Positions 38,865 through 48,872 of a DNA stretch of 64,000 bases are shown here, in pieces. The position numbers were made by a program, and so were the translations under genes. The DNA lies in the NCBI GenBank assembly GCA_937911175.1, contig CALDSE010000037.1, positions 41,461 through 105,460 on the forward strand, read 5' to 3'. Positions within the stretch are counted from its first letter, which is position 1. Each line of letters begins with the position of its first letter. This stretch comes from an uncultured Sediminibacterium sp. GTDB lineage: Bacteria; Bacteroidota; Bacteroidia; Chitinophagales; Chitinophagaceae. The notes under the pieces were generated by a model. It did not search any database and was not told the origin of the DNA. It saw only the letters and a program-made list of their open reading frames with translations.

Positions 38865-39596
38865 TTAACGAAGCCCTTGCAGGAAGCCCTGCTGTAATAG
38901 TATTTTCTTTAAAAGGGCAACCGAATTGTTAGTGGCTGCTGCTGTTTTACTAGTGGTATGTAAAACAAAGAAGTAAATATGCGTATTTTCTTCTTCATAG
39001 CCTATCACCCAAGTATTATTCGTAGTGGAGTCGGCAGCAGTGAGATAAGATAATTTATAGTTGCTATTATCTTCTTTCAAGATCATCTTTCTGAAAACTT
39101 CTTGAGAACGTTTTTGAAAAGGTAATTCTTTGAAAAAAACTCTTTTGATTAAACCCAATTGTTCATCTGCAGTAATGGTAAGTGACCCGTCTTTCCAAAA
39201 TGCATCCATATTAGCACTTACTAAGCCCTTGCCATAACGAATAGAATCAATTGTTTTTATAATGGTTTGTCTTCCAATTTGCGTAATTATATTTTGATAA
39301 TAAGAGGTAGAATCCATCGACACCCAAGAGGCTTGGTTGTGATTAATAATACCTTTATCTAATGCGATTAAGCTAGGTAAAATGAAAAAACTACTTAATG
39401 GAGAAGAAGCGCTGTCTTTATAATGAGACAAATTAGCAATGGTAAATTTACCCGATCCATTTTCTAATAAAGCAAAGCTTCCCACCACACCTGCACTATC
39501 CATTATTTTCACAATAGAGGAATCAATGGTTACATTGTTCGGAGAACAAGCATACAAGCTAGCTGACAATAAAACTGCAAATACATATTTTTTCAT
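38865..39596 (-). CDS. Lipoprotein resembling a class D beta-lactamase / PBP-like serine hydrolase
   Basis: Lipobox LLSASLYACS; GSFALLENGSGKFTIANLSHYKDSASSPLSSFFILPSLIALDKGII resembles a class D beta-lactamase N-terminus; the expected Lys of SxxK appears absent (SPLSSFF). Confidence 0.55.
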   Translation of the reverse strand: MKKYVFAVLLSASLYACSPNNVTIDSSIVKIMDSAGVVGSFALLENGSGKFTIANLSHYKDSASSPLSSFFILPSLIALDKGIINHNQASWVSMDSTSYYQNIITQIGRQTIIKTIDSIRYGKGLVSANMDAFWKDGSLTITADEQLGLIKRVFFKELPFQKRSQEVFRKMILKEDNSNYKLSYLTAADSTTNNTWVIGYEEENTHIYFFVLHTTSKTAAATNNSVALLKKILLQQGFLQGLR

Positions 39597-39621
39597 AGTA
39601 GACCTATTAATCTTAATTATA

Positions 39622-39665
39622 AATAGGGACTTAATAAATAAATGATTTACTATTAAGCCCCTATT
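39622..39665 (-). terminator. 15-bp stem hairpin between the FKBP and downstream lipoprotein genes
   Basis: AATAGGGACTTAATA...TATTAAGCCCCTATT; the one mismatch is a G.U wobble in minus-strand RNA. Confidence 0.5.
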
Positions 39666-39684
39666 GTCAAAATATTGTAAAAAA

Positions 39685-40461
39685 TTATTCTATACCTAAT
39701 AATTCTACTTCAAATATTAAAGTAGAGCCTGGTCCAATCATAGGACCCGCTTGACGATCGCCATAGCCTAATTCAGCAGGGATATATAATCTCCATTTAC
39801 TTCCGATAGACATTAAAGGCAAAGACTCTTGCCATCCTTTAATCACGCCATTTAATGGGAAAGTAATAGGTTCACCTCTTTGAACAGAACTATCAAAGAT
39901 AGATCCATCAATTAAAGTGCCATGGTAATGACATCTTACTTTATCTTTTATAGTAGGCTTAGTAGTGTCCTTGCCTGCTATTAAAATTTCGTACTGAATA
40001 CCGTTAGGTAAACTAACGACACCTGGTTTTTTAGCATTCTTTACTAAAAATTCTTGTCCTGCTAATTTGTTAGCGGCTGATTTTTCTGCACTCATTGTTT
40101 CTTGGTATGTTTTAATACAATTATCTAATATACTATCGATGATGATAGATTTTCCTTCAAAGCCTGCCAATAATCCTTTATTGAAAACGGCTAAATTTAT
40201 TTTTTGTAGTCCTTGACTATTCAAGCTTTGGGCAATTCTATATCCTAAAGCATAAGAAGCACTGTCTTTCACATTTTTAATAGTTAAAGGAGGTGTAACA
40301 CTCATTGTTAATTTCGTATTGCCTACTTTCAATGGTTTAGCTGCAGCGGCTGCTTTAGCTGCAACGGCTGGTTTTGCAGGAGTTGCTGGCTTTGGACTTG
40401 TTTGTGCTTGTACTAATTGCATTGTAGCAACTGCCATTAATACTAAAATTTGTTTTTTCAT
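39685..40461 (-). CDS. FKBP-type peptidyl-prolyl cis-trans isomerase, secreted
   Basis: Signal peptide MKKQILVLMAVATMQLVQAQ; DKVRCHYHGTLIDGSIFDSSVQRGEPITFPLNGVIKGWQESLPLMSIGSKWRLYIPAELGYGDR. Confidence 0.94.
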   Translation of the reverse strand: MKKQILVLMAVATMQLVQAQTSPKPATPAKPAVAAKAAAAAKPLKVGNTKLTMSVTPPLTIKNVKDSASYALGYRIAQSLNSQGLQKINLAVFNKGLLAGFEGKSIIIDSILDNCIKTYQETMSAEKSAANKLAGQEFLVKNAKKPGVVSLPNGIQYEILIAGKDTTKPTIKDKVRCHYHGTLIDGSIFDSSVQRGEPITFPLNGVIKGWQESLPLMSIGSKWRLYIPAELGYGDRQAGPMIGPGSTLIFEVELLGIE

Positions 40462-40510
40462 TATACTCATTATACTATTTTTAAAAGATAGATGCGGGAG
40501 CAAAAATACA

Positions 40511-41848
40511 CTATGTATTTAATAATTCGGCAATTCTTTGCGTTACTTTTTCATAGCCCATTTCAGCCAGCACTGCTTTCATTTTCTCCCCAATAATAGC
40601 AGTGCCTATATTACCTATACTCCCTTCATGAGTATGGGCTAGAGCAGTCGAATAAGTGAATTTACCTGCTTCAATGGAGGCGCCCACTTGCTTATAGGCA
40701 TCTCTAAATGGCATACCCGTTAACACCAATTTATTTACTTCTTCAACGCTAAATAAATATTGGTATTTAGGGTCTTCTAATATGTCTTTTTTAACTTCCA
40801 TATTTTGGATCATCAAGGAAGCCATTTCTAAGCAATTTTTGAGTTCTGTGAAAGTAGGAAATAAATGTTCTTTTAATAATTGTAGATCGCGGTGATAACC
40901 TGAAGGTAAGTTCGTAGTCATCATCATTATTTCATTCGGCAAGGCTTTAATTCTATTGCAATAAGATCTTATTAATTCAAATACATCTGGATTTTTTTTA
41001 TGCGGCATAATGCTTGAACCTGTTGTCAACTCTTCTGGAAACTGAATGAACCCAAAATTTTGATTCATGAATAAAGAAGCGTCCATACTTAATTTAGATA
41101 AAGTATCTGCAATATTGGCCATGGCCATAGCCGTTATTCTTTCTGCTTTACCACGTCCCATTTGTGCATATACCACATTATAGTTCAAAGATTCAAAGCC
41201 TAATAATTCAGTAGTACGCATTCTATTAATAGGAAAAGAAGAACCATAGCCTGCAGCCGACCCCAATGGATTTTTATTCACTACTTTATAAGCCGCTTGA
41301 AGTACTGTGATATCATCTACTAAACTTTCAGCATAAGCCCCTAACCATAAACCAAAGGAAGAAGGCATGGCTAATTGCAAATGCGTATAACCTGGTAGTA
41401 AATCATTTTTATGTGCTTCACTTTTTGCTTGTAGTACTTTGAAAAATGAATGCACTGATTCTGTTAAACTTATTATCTCAGCGCGTAAAAATAATTTGAT
41501 ATCTACTAGCACTTGATCATTTCTACTTCTTGCGCTATGTATTTTTTTACCTGCATCTCCCAAGGCCTCTGTTAATAATATTTCTACTTGAGAGTGAATG
41601 TCTTCTACTCCGGGAGCTAATGAAAAAGTTCCTGCTTGGATTTTTTCATAAATGGCTACCAATGCTTTTTTAATAGCTATTTGTTCTGCTGCAGTTAATA
41701 AGCCTACCTCCGCTAACATAGTGGTATGGGCAATAGAACCTAGTACATCATAGGGCGCCAAATACATATCCATCGCCTGATCATTGCCAATGGTAAATTT
41801 TTCCACTAGTTCAGATACTTTATTATTTTTTTGCCAAAGCTTGCTCAT
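40511..41848 (-). CDS. argH: Argininosuccinate lyase
   Basis: IHSARSRNDQVLVDIKLFLR, GYTHLQLAMPSSFG, GSSIMPHKKNPDVFELIR. Confidence 0.97.
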   Translation of the reverse strand: MSKLWQKNNKVSELVEKFTIGNDQAMDMYLAPYDVLGSIAHTTMLAEVGLLTAAEQIAIKKALVAIYEKIQAGTFSLAPGVEDIHSQVEILLTEALGDAGKKIHSARSRNDQVLVDIKLFLRAEIISLTESVHSFFKVLQAKSEAHKNDLLPGYTHLQLAMPSSFGLWLGAYAESLVDDITVLQAAYKVVNKNPLGSAAGYGSSFPINRMRTTELLGFESLNYNVVYAQMGRGKAERITAMAMANIADTLSKLSMDASLFMNQNFGFIQFPEELTTGSSIMPHKKNPDVFELIRSYCNRIKALPNEIMMMTTNLPSGYHRDLQLLKEHLFPTFTELKNCLEMASLMIQNMEVKKDILEDPKYQYLFSVEEVNKLVLTGMPFRDAYKQVGASIEAGKFTYSTALAHTHEGSIGNIGTAIIGEKMKAVLAEMGYEKVTQRIAELLNT

Positions 41849-41850
41849 GG

Positions 41851-42942
41851 TTAAACTATTTTTTCAAGTAATTGAATATAATCAACAATTCCTTCTTCTA
41901 TTTCTTTGCTATAAATGAATTCATCGGCCGTATGCGATCTAGCAGAATCCCCAGGGCCCATTTTTAAAGTTGGGAAAGACATTAAGGCTTTATCAGAAGT
42001 AGTGACTGAGCCATAATGGCCCTTGCCTAAATCCTTGCCAGCCTTCACTAATACATGATCAAGTCCAATACTAGTGGAACGCATTCTTACACTTCTTGGC
42101 TTCACTTCTGCTTTAATATTATCCTGTATAGTTTTTAAAACTTCCTCAAAACTATAAAGCTCATTCACACGCACATCCACTACTATTTTACAAGTGGAAG
42201 GCAATACATTATGTTGCTTGTTTTCGGTTTCTATTACTGTAACGCTCATTTTTACCTTGCCCAATAAGTCAGATACTTTTTCAAACTGATAATTTTTAAA
42301 CCATTCAATGTCAGGTAATATTTTATACAAAGCGCTTTCACCCTCTTCTCTTGCAGCATGACCAGCTTTACCAGTGGCTATTACATCTAAAACTAATAAG
42401 CCTCTTTCTGCAATAGCCATTTCCATTTTGGTAGGCTCACCCACTATTCCGAAATCAATTTTTGGTATTTGAGGTAATACTAATTCAATACCATCAGGGC
42501 CAGAAATTTCTTCTTCAGCAGATGCTAGAAAAATAATATTGTACCCTAAATTAGGTAATGCATAAAAATGTAAAAAACAAGCTATTAAACTTACTAAACA
42601 ACCGCCTGCATCATTGGCACCTAGCCCAAATAATTTACCTTCCTTTTCAATAGGGCTAAAGGGCTCATTCGTATAGCCTTTATTAGGCTTCACTGTATCG
42701 TGGTGTGAATTCAATAATATAGAAGGCTTGCTTGCATCGAAATGTAAATTCGCTACCCAGATATTATTTTTTATAGTGTTTACTTTTATATTTTTATCTG
42801 TAAAAAACTGAGTAAGTAATAAGGCTGTTTTATCTTCTTCTTTGCTAAAAGAAGGTATAGCGATTAATTTTTTTAATAAATCGGTGGCCTCTTTTTGCAA
42901 GACGCTGGTATTTGTATTATGTATAGTAGGTGATTGAGACAT
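41851..42942 (-). CDS. argE: M20-family N-acyl-ornithine/citrulline deacylase of the arginine pathway
   Basis: LLNSHHDTVKP, GLGANDAGGCL, SAEEEISGPDGIE, AERGLLVLDVIATGKAGHAAR; located inside the arg cluster. Confidence 0.88.
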   Translation of the reverse strand: MSQSPTIHNTNTSVLQKEATDLLKKLIAIPSFSKEEDKTALLLTQFFTDKNIKVNTIKNNIWVANLHFDASKPSILLNSHHDTVKPNKGYTNEPFSPIEKEGKLFGLGANDAGGCLVSLIACFLHFYALPNLGYNIIFLASAEEEISGPDGIELVLPQIPKIDFGIVGEPTKMEMAIAERGLLVLDVIATGKAGHAAREEGESALYKILPDIEWFKNYQFEKVSDLLGKVKMSVTVIETENKQHNVLPSTCKIVVDVRVNELYSFEEVLKTIQDNIKAEVKPRSVRMRSTSIGLDHVLVKAGKDLGKGHYGSVTTSDKALMSFPTLKMGPGDSARSHTADEFIYSKEIEEGIVDYIQLLEKIV

Positions 42943-43724
42943 TATTTTGTGATTGTTGTACCTGATGTACCATTTATTAATTCATTCATTTTTTCAGCCT
43001 TTCCAATGATAACAGATGCTACACCTTTATCAAGGGCTTCAAACGCGTTGTCTATTTTTGGGATCATGCCCTCAAAAATAAGTTTTTGATTTTTAAGTGA
43101 AATATACAACGGCCTATCAATATGCGCAATGACTGAACTAGGCTCATTTATATCTTTTAGTACGCCTTCCTTTTCAAAACCATACATTAAATGCACATTA
43201 TACTTGGAAGCTAATGCAGTGGCCAAGCTTTGTGCAATGGTATCTGCATTGGTATTTAATAGCTGGCCCTTCCCATCGTGGGTAATGGGTGCCACTACTA
43301 GTTTAGTATTCGTTGAAAGTAATTGTAAAACTAAGTCAGTATTAACTGCATCAATATCGCCCACAAAACCATAATCAATACTGGCATGATTTCTTTTATG
43401 CGCTTGAATTAAATTACCATCTACGCCCGATAAACCCATCGCATTCACACCCAAGGATTGTAGTTGGGCTACTATATTTTTATTGATATAGCCAGCATAG
43501 ACCATGGTGACTATTTTCAATGTGGCTTCATCTGTAATTCTTCTGCCTTCTATTATATTTTGTTCGACACCCAAGGACTCAGCCATACTGGTAGCCATTT
43601 TGCCACCGCCATGCACTAAAATAGCTTGGCCCTTTACTTTCGCAAAAGCTTGTAAGCAAGTAGTTAACAATACAGGATTGTCAACAATATTGCCTCCTAT
43701 TTTAATAACATATAATGATTCCAT
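42942..43724 (-). CDS. argB: N-acylglutamate kinase
   Basis: VIKIGGNIVDNP, ILVHGGGKMA, GRRITDEATLKIVTMVYAG, GQLLNTNADTIAQSLATAL. Confidence 0.95.
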   Translation of the reverse strand: MESLYVIKIGGNIVDNPVLLTTCLQAFAKVKGQAILVHGGGKMATSMAESLGVEQNIIEGRRITDEATLKIVTMVYAGYINKNIVAQLQSLGVNAMGLSGVDGNLIQAHKRNHASIDYGFVGDIDAVNTDLVLQLLSTNTKLVVAPITHDGKGQLLNTNADTIAQSLATALASKYNVHLMYGFEKEGVLKDINEPSSVIAHIDRPLYISLKNQKLIFEGMIPKIDNAFEALDKGVASVIIGKAEKMNELINGTSGTTITK

Positions 43725-43754
43725 AATGTATTGAGCAATTTTTTCGAATTGAAT

Positions 43755-44729
43755 TTAAATATTGATTGCTTTTAAAATTTCAGCTAAGACCGCCTGTGCT
43801 GCCCACACTCTATTCGAAGCTTCTTGAGTCACCAAACTATTGGGACCATCTAAAATTTCATCACTTAATTCTACATTTCTTCTTACAGGTAAGCAGTGCA
43901 TGACTTTCGCATTATTGGTTAGTGCTAATTTTTTATTTGTCATCATCCAACTAGCATCTTTACTTAATACTTTACCATACTGCTCATAGCTACTCCAATT
44001 TTTTACATACACAAAATCGGCATCTTTTAGTGCTTGTTCTTGGTTATGTTCTATAGTAGCGCCTTTGGTAAATTCAGTAGAAAGTGCATAGCCTTCAGGA
44101 TGCGTAATTACAAAATCCGCTTCTCCCCATGCACCCACCCATTCACTAAAACTATTGGCCACACATTGTGGAATAGGTTTAATATGAGGGGCCCATGTTA
44201 GAACTACTTTAGGTTTTTTATTTTTAAAATTGGCATTAGATGCTATCGATTCTTGAATAGTAATAATATCTGTCAAGGATTGTAGTGGATGTAAGGTGGC
44301 CGATTCTAAACTCACCACTGGAATACCTGCATACTTAATAAATTGCTTGATAATTTTTTCGCTATAGTCTGCCTGTTTATCTTCTAAGCCAGGAAAAGTA
44401 CGAACACAAAGGATATCAAAATAATTTCCTAAAATAGGGGCGGCATCTTTAATGTGTTCAACAGTGGTTCCATTCATAATAGCGCCTTCTGCAAATTCTA
44501 AAGCCCAGCCTTCTTTATCAACATTAAACACAATGGGCTCCATGCCTAAATTTTGTGCAGCTACTTGAGTACTTAATCTTGTTCTTAAACTTGGATTTAA
44601 AAAAAGGAGTCCAATACGTTTATCTGCACCTAATTTTTTATCACTAAATGGCGATTTCTTATAGGAAAGCGCTTTTGCTACTAAAGCGTTCATGTCCTGC
44701 ACATCCTTTACTGATATAAATTGTTTCAT
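43755..44729 (-). CDS. argF': N-succinylornithine/N-acetylornithine carbamoyltransferase
   Basis: LFLNPSLRTRLSTQVAAQNLGM, ESATLHPLQSLTDIITIQE, VVLTWAPHIKPIPQCVANSF, VMHCLPVRRNVELSDEILD; closely follows the Bacteroides SOTCase pattern. Confidence 0.92.
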   Translation of the reverse strand: MKQFISVKDVQDMNALVAKALSYKKSPFSDKKLGADKRIGLLFLNPSLRTRLSTQVAAQNLGMEPIVFNVDKEGWALEFAEGAIMNGTTVEHIKDAAPILGNYFDILCVRTFPGLEDKQADYSEKIIKQFIKYAGIPVVSLESATLHPLQSLTDIITIQESIASNANFKNKKPKVVLTWAPHIKPIPQCVANSFSEWVGAWGEADFVITHPEGYALSTEFTKGATIEHNQEQALKDADFVYVKNWSSYEQYGKVLSKDASWMMTNKKLALTNNAKVMHCLPVRRNVELSDEILDGPNSLVTQEASNRVWAAQAVLAEILKAINI

Positions 44730-44738
44730 GTTAAAACT

Positions 44739-45890
44739 TTAATTGGCTTTATTTAAAATTTGAGCACTGGCCTTTGTTAATGCTTTTAAAAATAAATCTA
44801 TCTCTGAACTACTTATAGATAAAGAAGGTAATAAACGAATCACATTCGGCTTTGCTTCTCCAGTAAATATTTTATAATCATTCAACAAAACTTTTCTGAT
44901 ATCTTCTAGTCCTGTTTCCATTTCAAATCCTATCATTAGTCCTTTACCTCTAACTACTTTCACACCTTTAGTATTTTTCAATGCCTCTATTAAATATTTT
45001 CCTTTTTGACTAGCAGCTTCCATTAAATTTTCTTTCTCCATTACTTCCAATACCGCTAAGGCAGCTGCACAGGCTAAAGGGTTGCCACCAAAAGTAGTAC
45101 CTAATAAACCAAACTTTGCTTTAATAGAGGGCGCTATTAAAATACCTCCAATAGGAAAGCCATTGCCCATGCCCTTGGCCATTGAATAAATATCGGCGTT
45201 CACGCCTGCATAGTCATGTGCAAAGAATTTACCAGAACGGCCATATCCACATTGCACACTATCGGCTATATAAAGGGCGCCATGCTTATCACATAAGGCA
45301 CGAATAGTTTGTAAAAAAATATTGGACGCCTCATAGATTCCTGCTACTCCTTGTATACCTTCAATAATAACGCCCGCAATTTCATCTCCTTGTTTGGCAA
45401 AACATTGCGTTAATGCTTCTACATCATTGAAGGGTAAGAAAATAATATTACCTGTTTCATTCACAGGGGCTATAATACTAGGATTATCAGTAGCAGCCAC
45501 TGCCAATGAAGTTCTTCCATGAAATGCTTTTGAAAAAGAAATTATTTTTTTTCTGCCCGTATGAAAGGAAGCTAATTTCAAAGCATTCTCATTCGCCTCT
45601 GCTCCACTATTGCATAAAAACAATTGATAGTCCTGCTTACCACTTATTTTATTTAAGGCAGCCGCCAATTCTTCTTGAATAGGCATAATCACTGAATTAG
45701 AATAAAAAGCCATTGCATGCAATTGGTCTTCAATACGCTTTACCCAATGCGGATGCGTGTGGCCAATACTAATAACTGCATGACCTCCATACATATCTAA
45801 ATATTCGCTACCCATATCATCCCAAACATGAGATCCTAAGGCCTTGGTAATGGCAATAGGTTGTAAAGGATATACTTGAAATAAAGACAT
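44739..45890 (-). CDS. argD: N-acylornithine aminotransferase
   Basis: YLDMYGGHAVISIGHTHP, FLCNSGAEANENALKLA, SFSKAFHGRTSLA, GTTFGGNPLACAAALAVL. Confidence 0.95.
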   Translation of the reverse strand: MSLFQVYPLQPIAITKALGSHVWDDMGSEYLDMYGGHAVISIGHTHPHWVKRIEDQLHAMAFYSNSVIMPIQEELAAALNKISGKQDYQLFLCNSGAEANENALKLASFHTGRKKIISFSKAFHGRTSLAVAATDNPSIIAPVNETGNIIFLPFNDVEALTQCFAKQGDEIAGVIIEGIQGVAGIYEASNIFLQTIRALCDKHGALYIADSVQCGYGRSGKFFAHDYAGVNADIYSMAKGMGNGFPIGGILIAPSIKAKFGLLGTTFGGNPLACAAALAVLEVMEKENLMEAASQKGKYLIEALKNTKGVKVVRGKGLMIGFEMETGLEDIRKVLLNDYKIFTGEAKPNVIRLLPSLSISSSEIDLFLKALTKASAQILNKAN

Positions 45891-45900
45891 TTTATTTATT

Positions 45901-46881
45901 TTAAAAATTACTTGCTTTTAATTGAATACCTGCTGTTTCTTCTAAGCCCATCATCAAATTCATATTCTGCACTGCCTGACCTACTGCTCCTTTTAATAAA
46001 TTATCTATAGCTGTATGTATCACTATTTTATTTTCTTTTTGTTCAATATGCATTAAACATTTATTGGTATTCACTACTTGTTTTAAATCGATAGGGCTTA
46101 ATGAGACATGCGTGAAGGGATGGCCCGAATAAAATTCGGTATATAATTTATTCAATTCAGCTAGACTTAATGAAGTTTCTACAATACTGCTTACAAAAAT
46201 ACCTCTGGTGAAATCGCCTCTCCAAGGCACAAAGTGAACAGCTGTATTGGTATTACCTTGCAATTGATGCAAGCTTTGTTTTATTTCCTCTAAGTGTTGA
46301 TGCGCTAAAGTTTTATAAGGTTGGATATTATTTGCTCTCCAACTAAAATGACCTGTATTAGATAAACCTTGACCCGCCCCTGTGGAACCAGTAATGCCCG
46401 TAGTATATACATCTTTTAATAAGCCTTTAGCCGCCAAGGGTAATAAGCCTAATTGAATAGCGGTAGCAAAGCAACCTGGATTCGCAATATTATGAGCTGA
46501 TTGAATAGCTGCTTTATTTAATTCCGGTAAACCGTATACAAAATTTCTATCTCCTTGTTTTGCCGTACTAGTTAATCTAAAGTCTTGTGATAGATCAATA
46601 ATTTTTATTGTAGGTGCAATTGTATTCGATGCTAAAAATTTAACCGATTCTCCATGTCCCAAACATAAAAACAAAACATCAATAGTATCTTGAAGGCTGT
46701 TGGTGAAAACTAAATCGGTGTCGCCTACTAAGTCGGTATGTACCGAGCTTATTAATTGACCGGCACTACTGCTGCTATGCACAAATTTTATGTCAACATG
46801 AGTATGATGCAATAATACACGCACTAATTCACCTCCTGTATACCCTGCGCCACCCACAATACCAATATTTAGTTTTTGCAT
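45901..46881 (-). CDS. argC: N-acylglutamyl-phosphate reductase
   Basis: GIVGGAGYTGGELVRVLLHH, FLCLGHGES, NPGCFATAIQLGLLPL, GSTGAGQGLSNTGHFSWR. Confidence 0.95.
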   Translation of the reverse strand: MQKLNIGIVGGAGYTGGELVRVLLHHTHVDIKFVHSSSSAGQLISSVHTDLVGDTDLVFTNSLQDTIDVLFLCLGHGESVKFLASNTIAPTIKIIDLSQDFRLTSTAKQGDRNFVYGLPELNKAAIQSAHNIANPGCFATAIQLGLLPLAAKGLLKDVYTTGITGSTGAGQGLSNTGHFSWRANNIQPYKTLAHQHLEEIKQSLHQLQGNTNTAVHFVPWRGDFTRGIFVSSIVETSLSLAELNKLYTEFYSGHPFTHVSLSPIDLKQVVNTNKCLMHIEQKENKIVIHTAIDNLLKGAVGQAVQNMNLMMGLEETAGIQLKASNF

Positions 46882-46919
46882 CTTTATTATTTTATATTTA
46901 ATCGATAATACTTTACCGT

Positions 46920-48119
46920 TTATTTTTTATTCGATTCTTTTATTTGATGAAAAATACTTACCTGGTTACCAAATATTTTGGTGAACCCTCTTACATCATC
47001 ACCCGTCCATCCTGTATTCATTTCTCCATACTTACCAAACTTGGCACTCATTAAATCATTGTCTGACTCAATACCTATAATTTGAAAACGATAAGGATGA
47101 AGTTGAATAGATACGGTTCCTGTTACTTGCGCTTGTGCACTAGTTAAGTAAGCTTCTATATCGCGCATCACGGGATCCAGTATTTGACCCTCGTGTAACC
47201 AGTTACCATAAAACTGTGCAAGTTGGTCTTTCCAAGACAACTGCCATTTCGTTAACACATGTTTTTCTAAAGCATGATGCGCTTTTAAAATAACCATGGG
47301 CCCTGCTGCTTCAAAACCCACACGACCCTTAATACCAATAATGGTATCTCCTACATGAATATCTCTACCAATACCATAAGCACCCGCAATAGATTGTATA
47401 TACTGAATAGCTTCAGTAGGATGCGTAAAGGTTTTATGATTCACCGATTTAATTTCTCCTTTTTCAAAACCAATCACCATCTCTTCCTGCTGCCCTTCTT
47501 TGGTCATAGGTGTTGGCCATGCCGATTCTGGCAAGATACCCTTTGACTGCAAGGTTTCTTTGCCACCTACACTTGTACCCCATAAACCTTTATTAATAGA
47601 GTAGGCAGCTTTTTCGAAATTCATTTGCACGCCTTTCTGTTTTAAATAAGTAATTTCTGCTTCTCTACTTAATTGTAAATCACGAATAGGTGTTAAAATT
47701 TCAACACCTGGAATCATGATTTGAAAAATCATATCAAAACGAACTTGATCATTACCCGCCCCTGTACTTCCATGGGCCACTTTATTAGCCCCTAATTTTT
47801 TTACATGTGCTGCTATATGTAAAGCCTGACTTAAACGCTCTGCACTTACACTTAAAGGATAGGTATTATTTTTTAAAACATTTCCGAAAATTAAATACTT
47901 AATAATACTATCATAATAACCTTTCACCGCATCCACGCTTGTATGCGATTTCACGCCTAAGGCATAAGCATGTGCTTCAATCTTTTTTAATTCTTCATCA
48001 GAAAAGCCACCAGTGTTCACTACTACACTATGTACTTCTAAGCCTTTGTCTTCGGTTAAATATTTAACGCAATAAGTGGTGTCTAATCCGCCGCTAAAAC
48101 CTAAAACTACTTTTTCCAT
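46920..48119 (-). CDS. argG: Argininosuccinate synthase
   Basis: KVVLGFSGGLDTTYCVKYL, HGSTGAGNDQVRFD, YSINKGLWGTSVGGKE. Confidence 0.95.
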   Translation of the reverse strand: MEKVVLGFSGGLDTTYCVKYLTEDKGLEVHSVVVNTGGFSDEELKKIEAHAYALGVKSHTSVDAVKGYYDSIIKYLIFGNVLKNNTYPLSVSAERLSQALHIAAHVKKLGANKVAHGSTGAGNDQVRFDMIFQIMIPGVEILTPIRDLQLSREAEITYLKQKGVQMNFEKAAYSINKGLWGTSVGGKETLQSKGILPESAWPTPMTKEGQQEEMVIGFEKGEIKSVNHKTFTHPTEAIQYIQSIAGAYGIGRDIHVGDTIIGIKGRVGFEAAGPMVILKAHHALEKHVLTKWQLSWKDQLAQFYGNWLHEGQILDPVMRDIEAYLTSAQAQVTGTVSIQLHPYRFQIIGIESDNDLMSAKFGKYGEMNTGWTGDDVRGFTKIFGNQVSIFHQIKESNKK

Positions 48120-48127
48120 TTTCTTAA

Positions 48128-48772
48128 TTATTTTCTAAACCAGTTTAATAATTTGCTTTGCTTAATTTTCATAAAGCGTTCGTACAATTTTGAATTGTTA
48201 TTGAAATCCGCCGCTACTTCTTCAATAGTATGTACTTGCTTGGGCTCATATAACATAGCGGTACACATACAATTCTTTCTATCCTTACTCATTAATATAT
48301 CATAATTCACGCAGCTCTTGCAACCTGCCCAAAACTCTTCATCATCGGTGAGTTCACTATAGGTTACAGGCTCATAGCCTAATTCACTATTTATTTTCAT
48401 CACCGCTAGGCCTGTGGTTAAACCAAATATTTTAGCCGTTGGATATTTTTCTCTTGACAATTGAAAAATAGTTTGCTTAATTTTTTTAGCAATACCTGTT
48501 TTACGAAAAGCAGGCGCTACAATTAAACCACTATTGGCAACAAACTGTCCATGCTGCCAAGCTTCGATATAACAAAAGCCTACCCAAGTCCCGTCTTCGG
48601 TATAAGCAATCACCGATTTACCTTCGTTTATTTTTTTGGCTACATAGTCTGGGCTACGTTTAGCAATACCCGTACCACGTGCTTTAGCCGAAGATTCCAT
48701 TTCATCGGTAATGTCATTTGCAAAAGAAGCGTCGCCACTATGGGCAACACGTACTATTATTTTCTGTTCCAA
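48128..48772 (-). CDS. GNAT-family N-acyltransferase leading the arg operon (candidate acylglutamate synthase), TTG start
   Basis: SAKARGTGIAKRSPDYVAKKINEGKSVIAYTEDGTWVGFCYIEAW, NSGLIVAPAFRKTGIAKKIKQTIF, CKSCVNYDILMSKDRKNCMCTAMLY. An in-frame TAA directly precedes the TTG. Confidence 0.82.
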   Translation of the reverse strand: MEQKIIVRVAHSGDASFANDITDEMESSAKARGTGIAKRSPDYVAKKINEGKSVIAYTEDGTWVGFCYIEAWQHGQFVANSGLIVAPAFRKTGIAKKIKQTIFQLSREKYPTAKIFGLTTGLAVMKINSELGYEPVTYSELTDDEEFWAGCKSCVNYDILMSKDRKNCMCTAMLYEPKQVHTIEEVAADFNNNSKLYERFMKIKQSKLLNWFRK

Positions 48773-48836
48773 TTAGCTTTTAAATTTAGGAAAGTACAAT
48801 GCTGGCGGAGGATGAATTCTTTTTGGGGTTTTTCCA

Positions 48837-48872
48837 CTGATAGGGGCAAGGGCCAATTGCTCGTCCTATCAG
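48837..48872 (-). promoter_or_regulatory. Leader hairpin of the arg operon (attenuator-like 3:4 stem)
   Basis: Minus strand CTGATAGG...CCTATCAG (8 bp) with an inner GCAA/TTGC extension; the leader-peptide TGA lies within the 5' arm. Confidence 0.6.
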
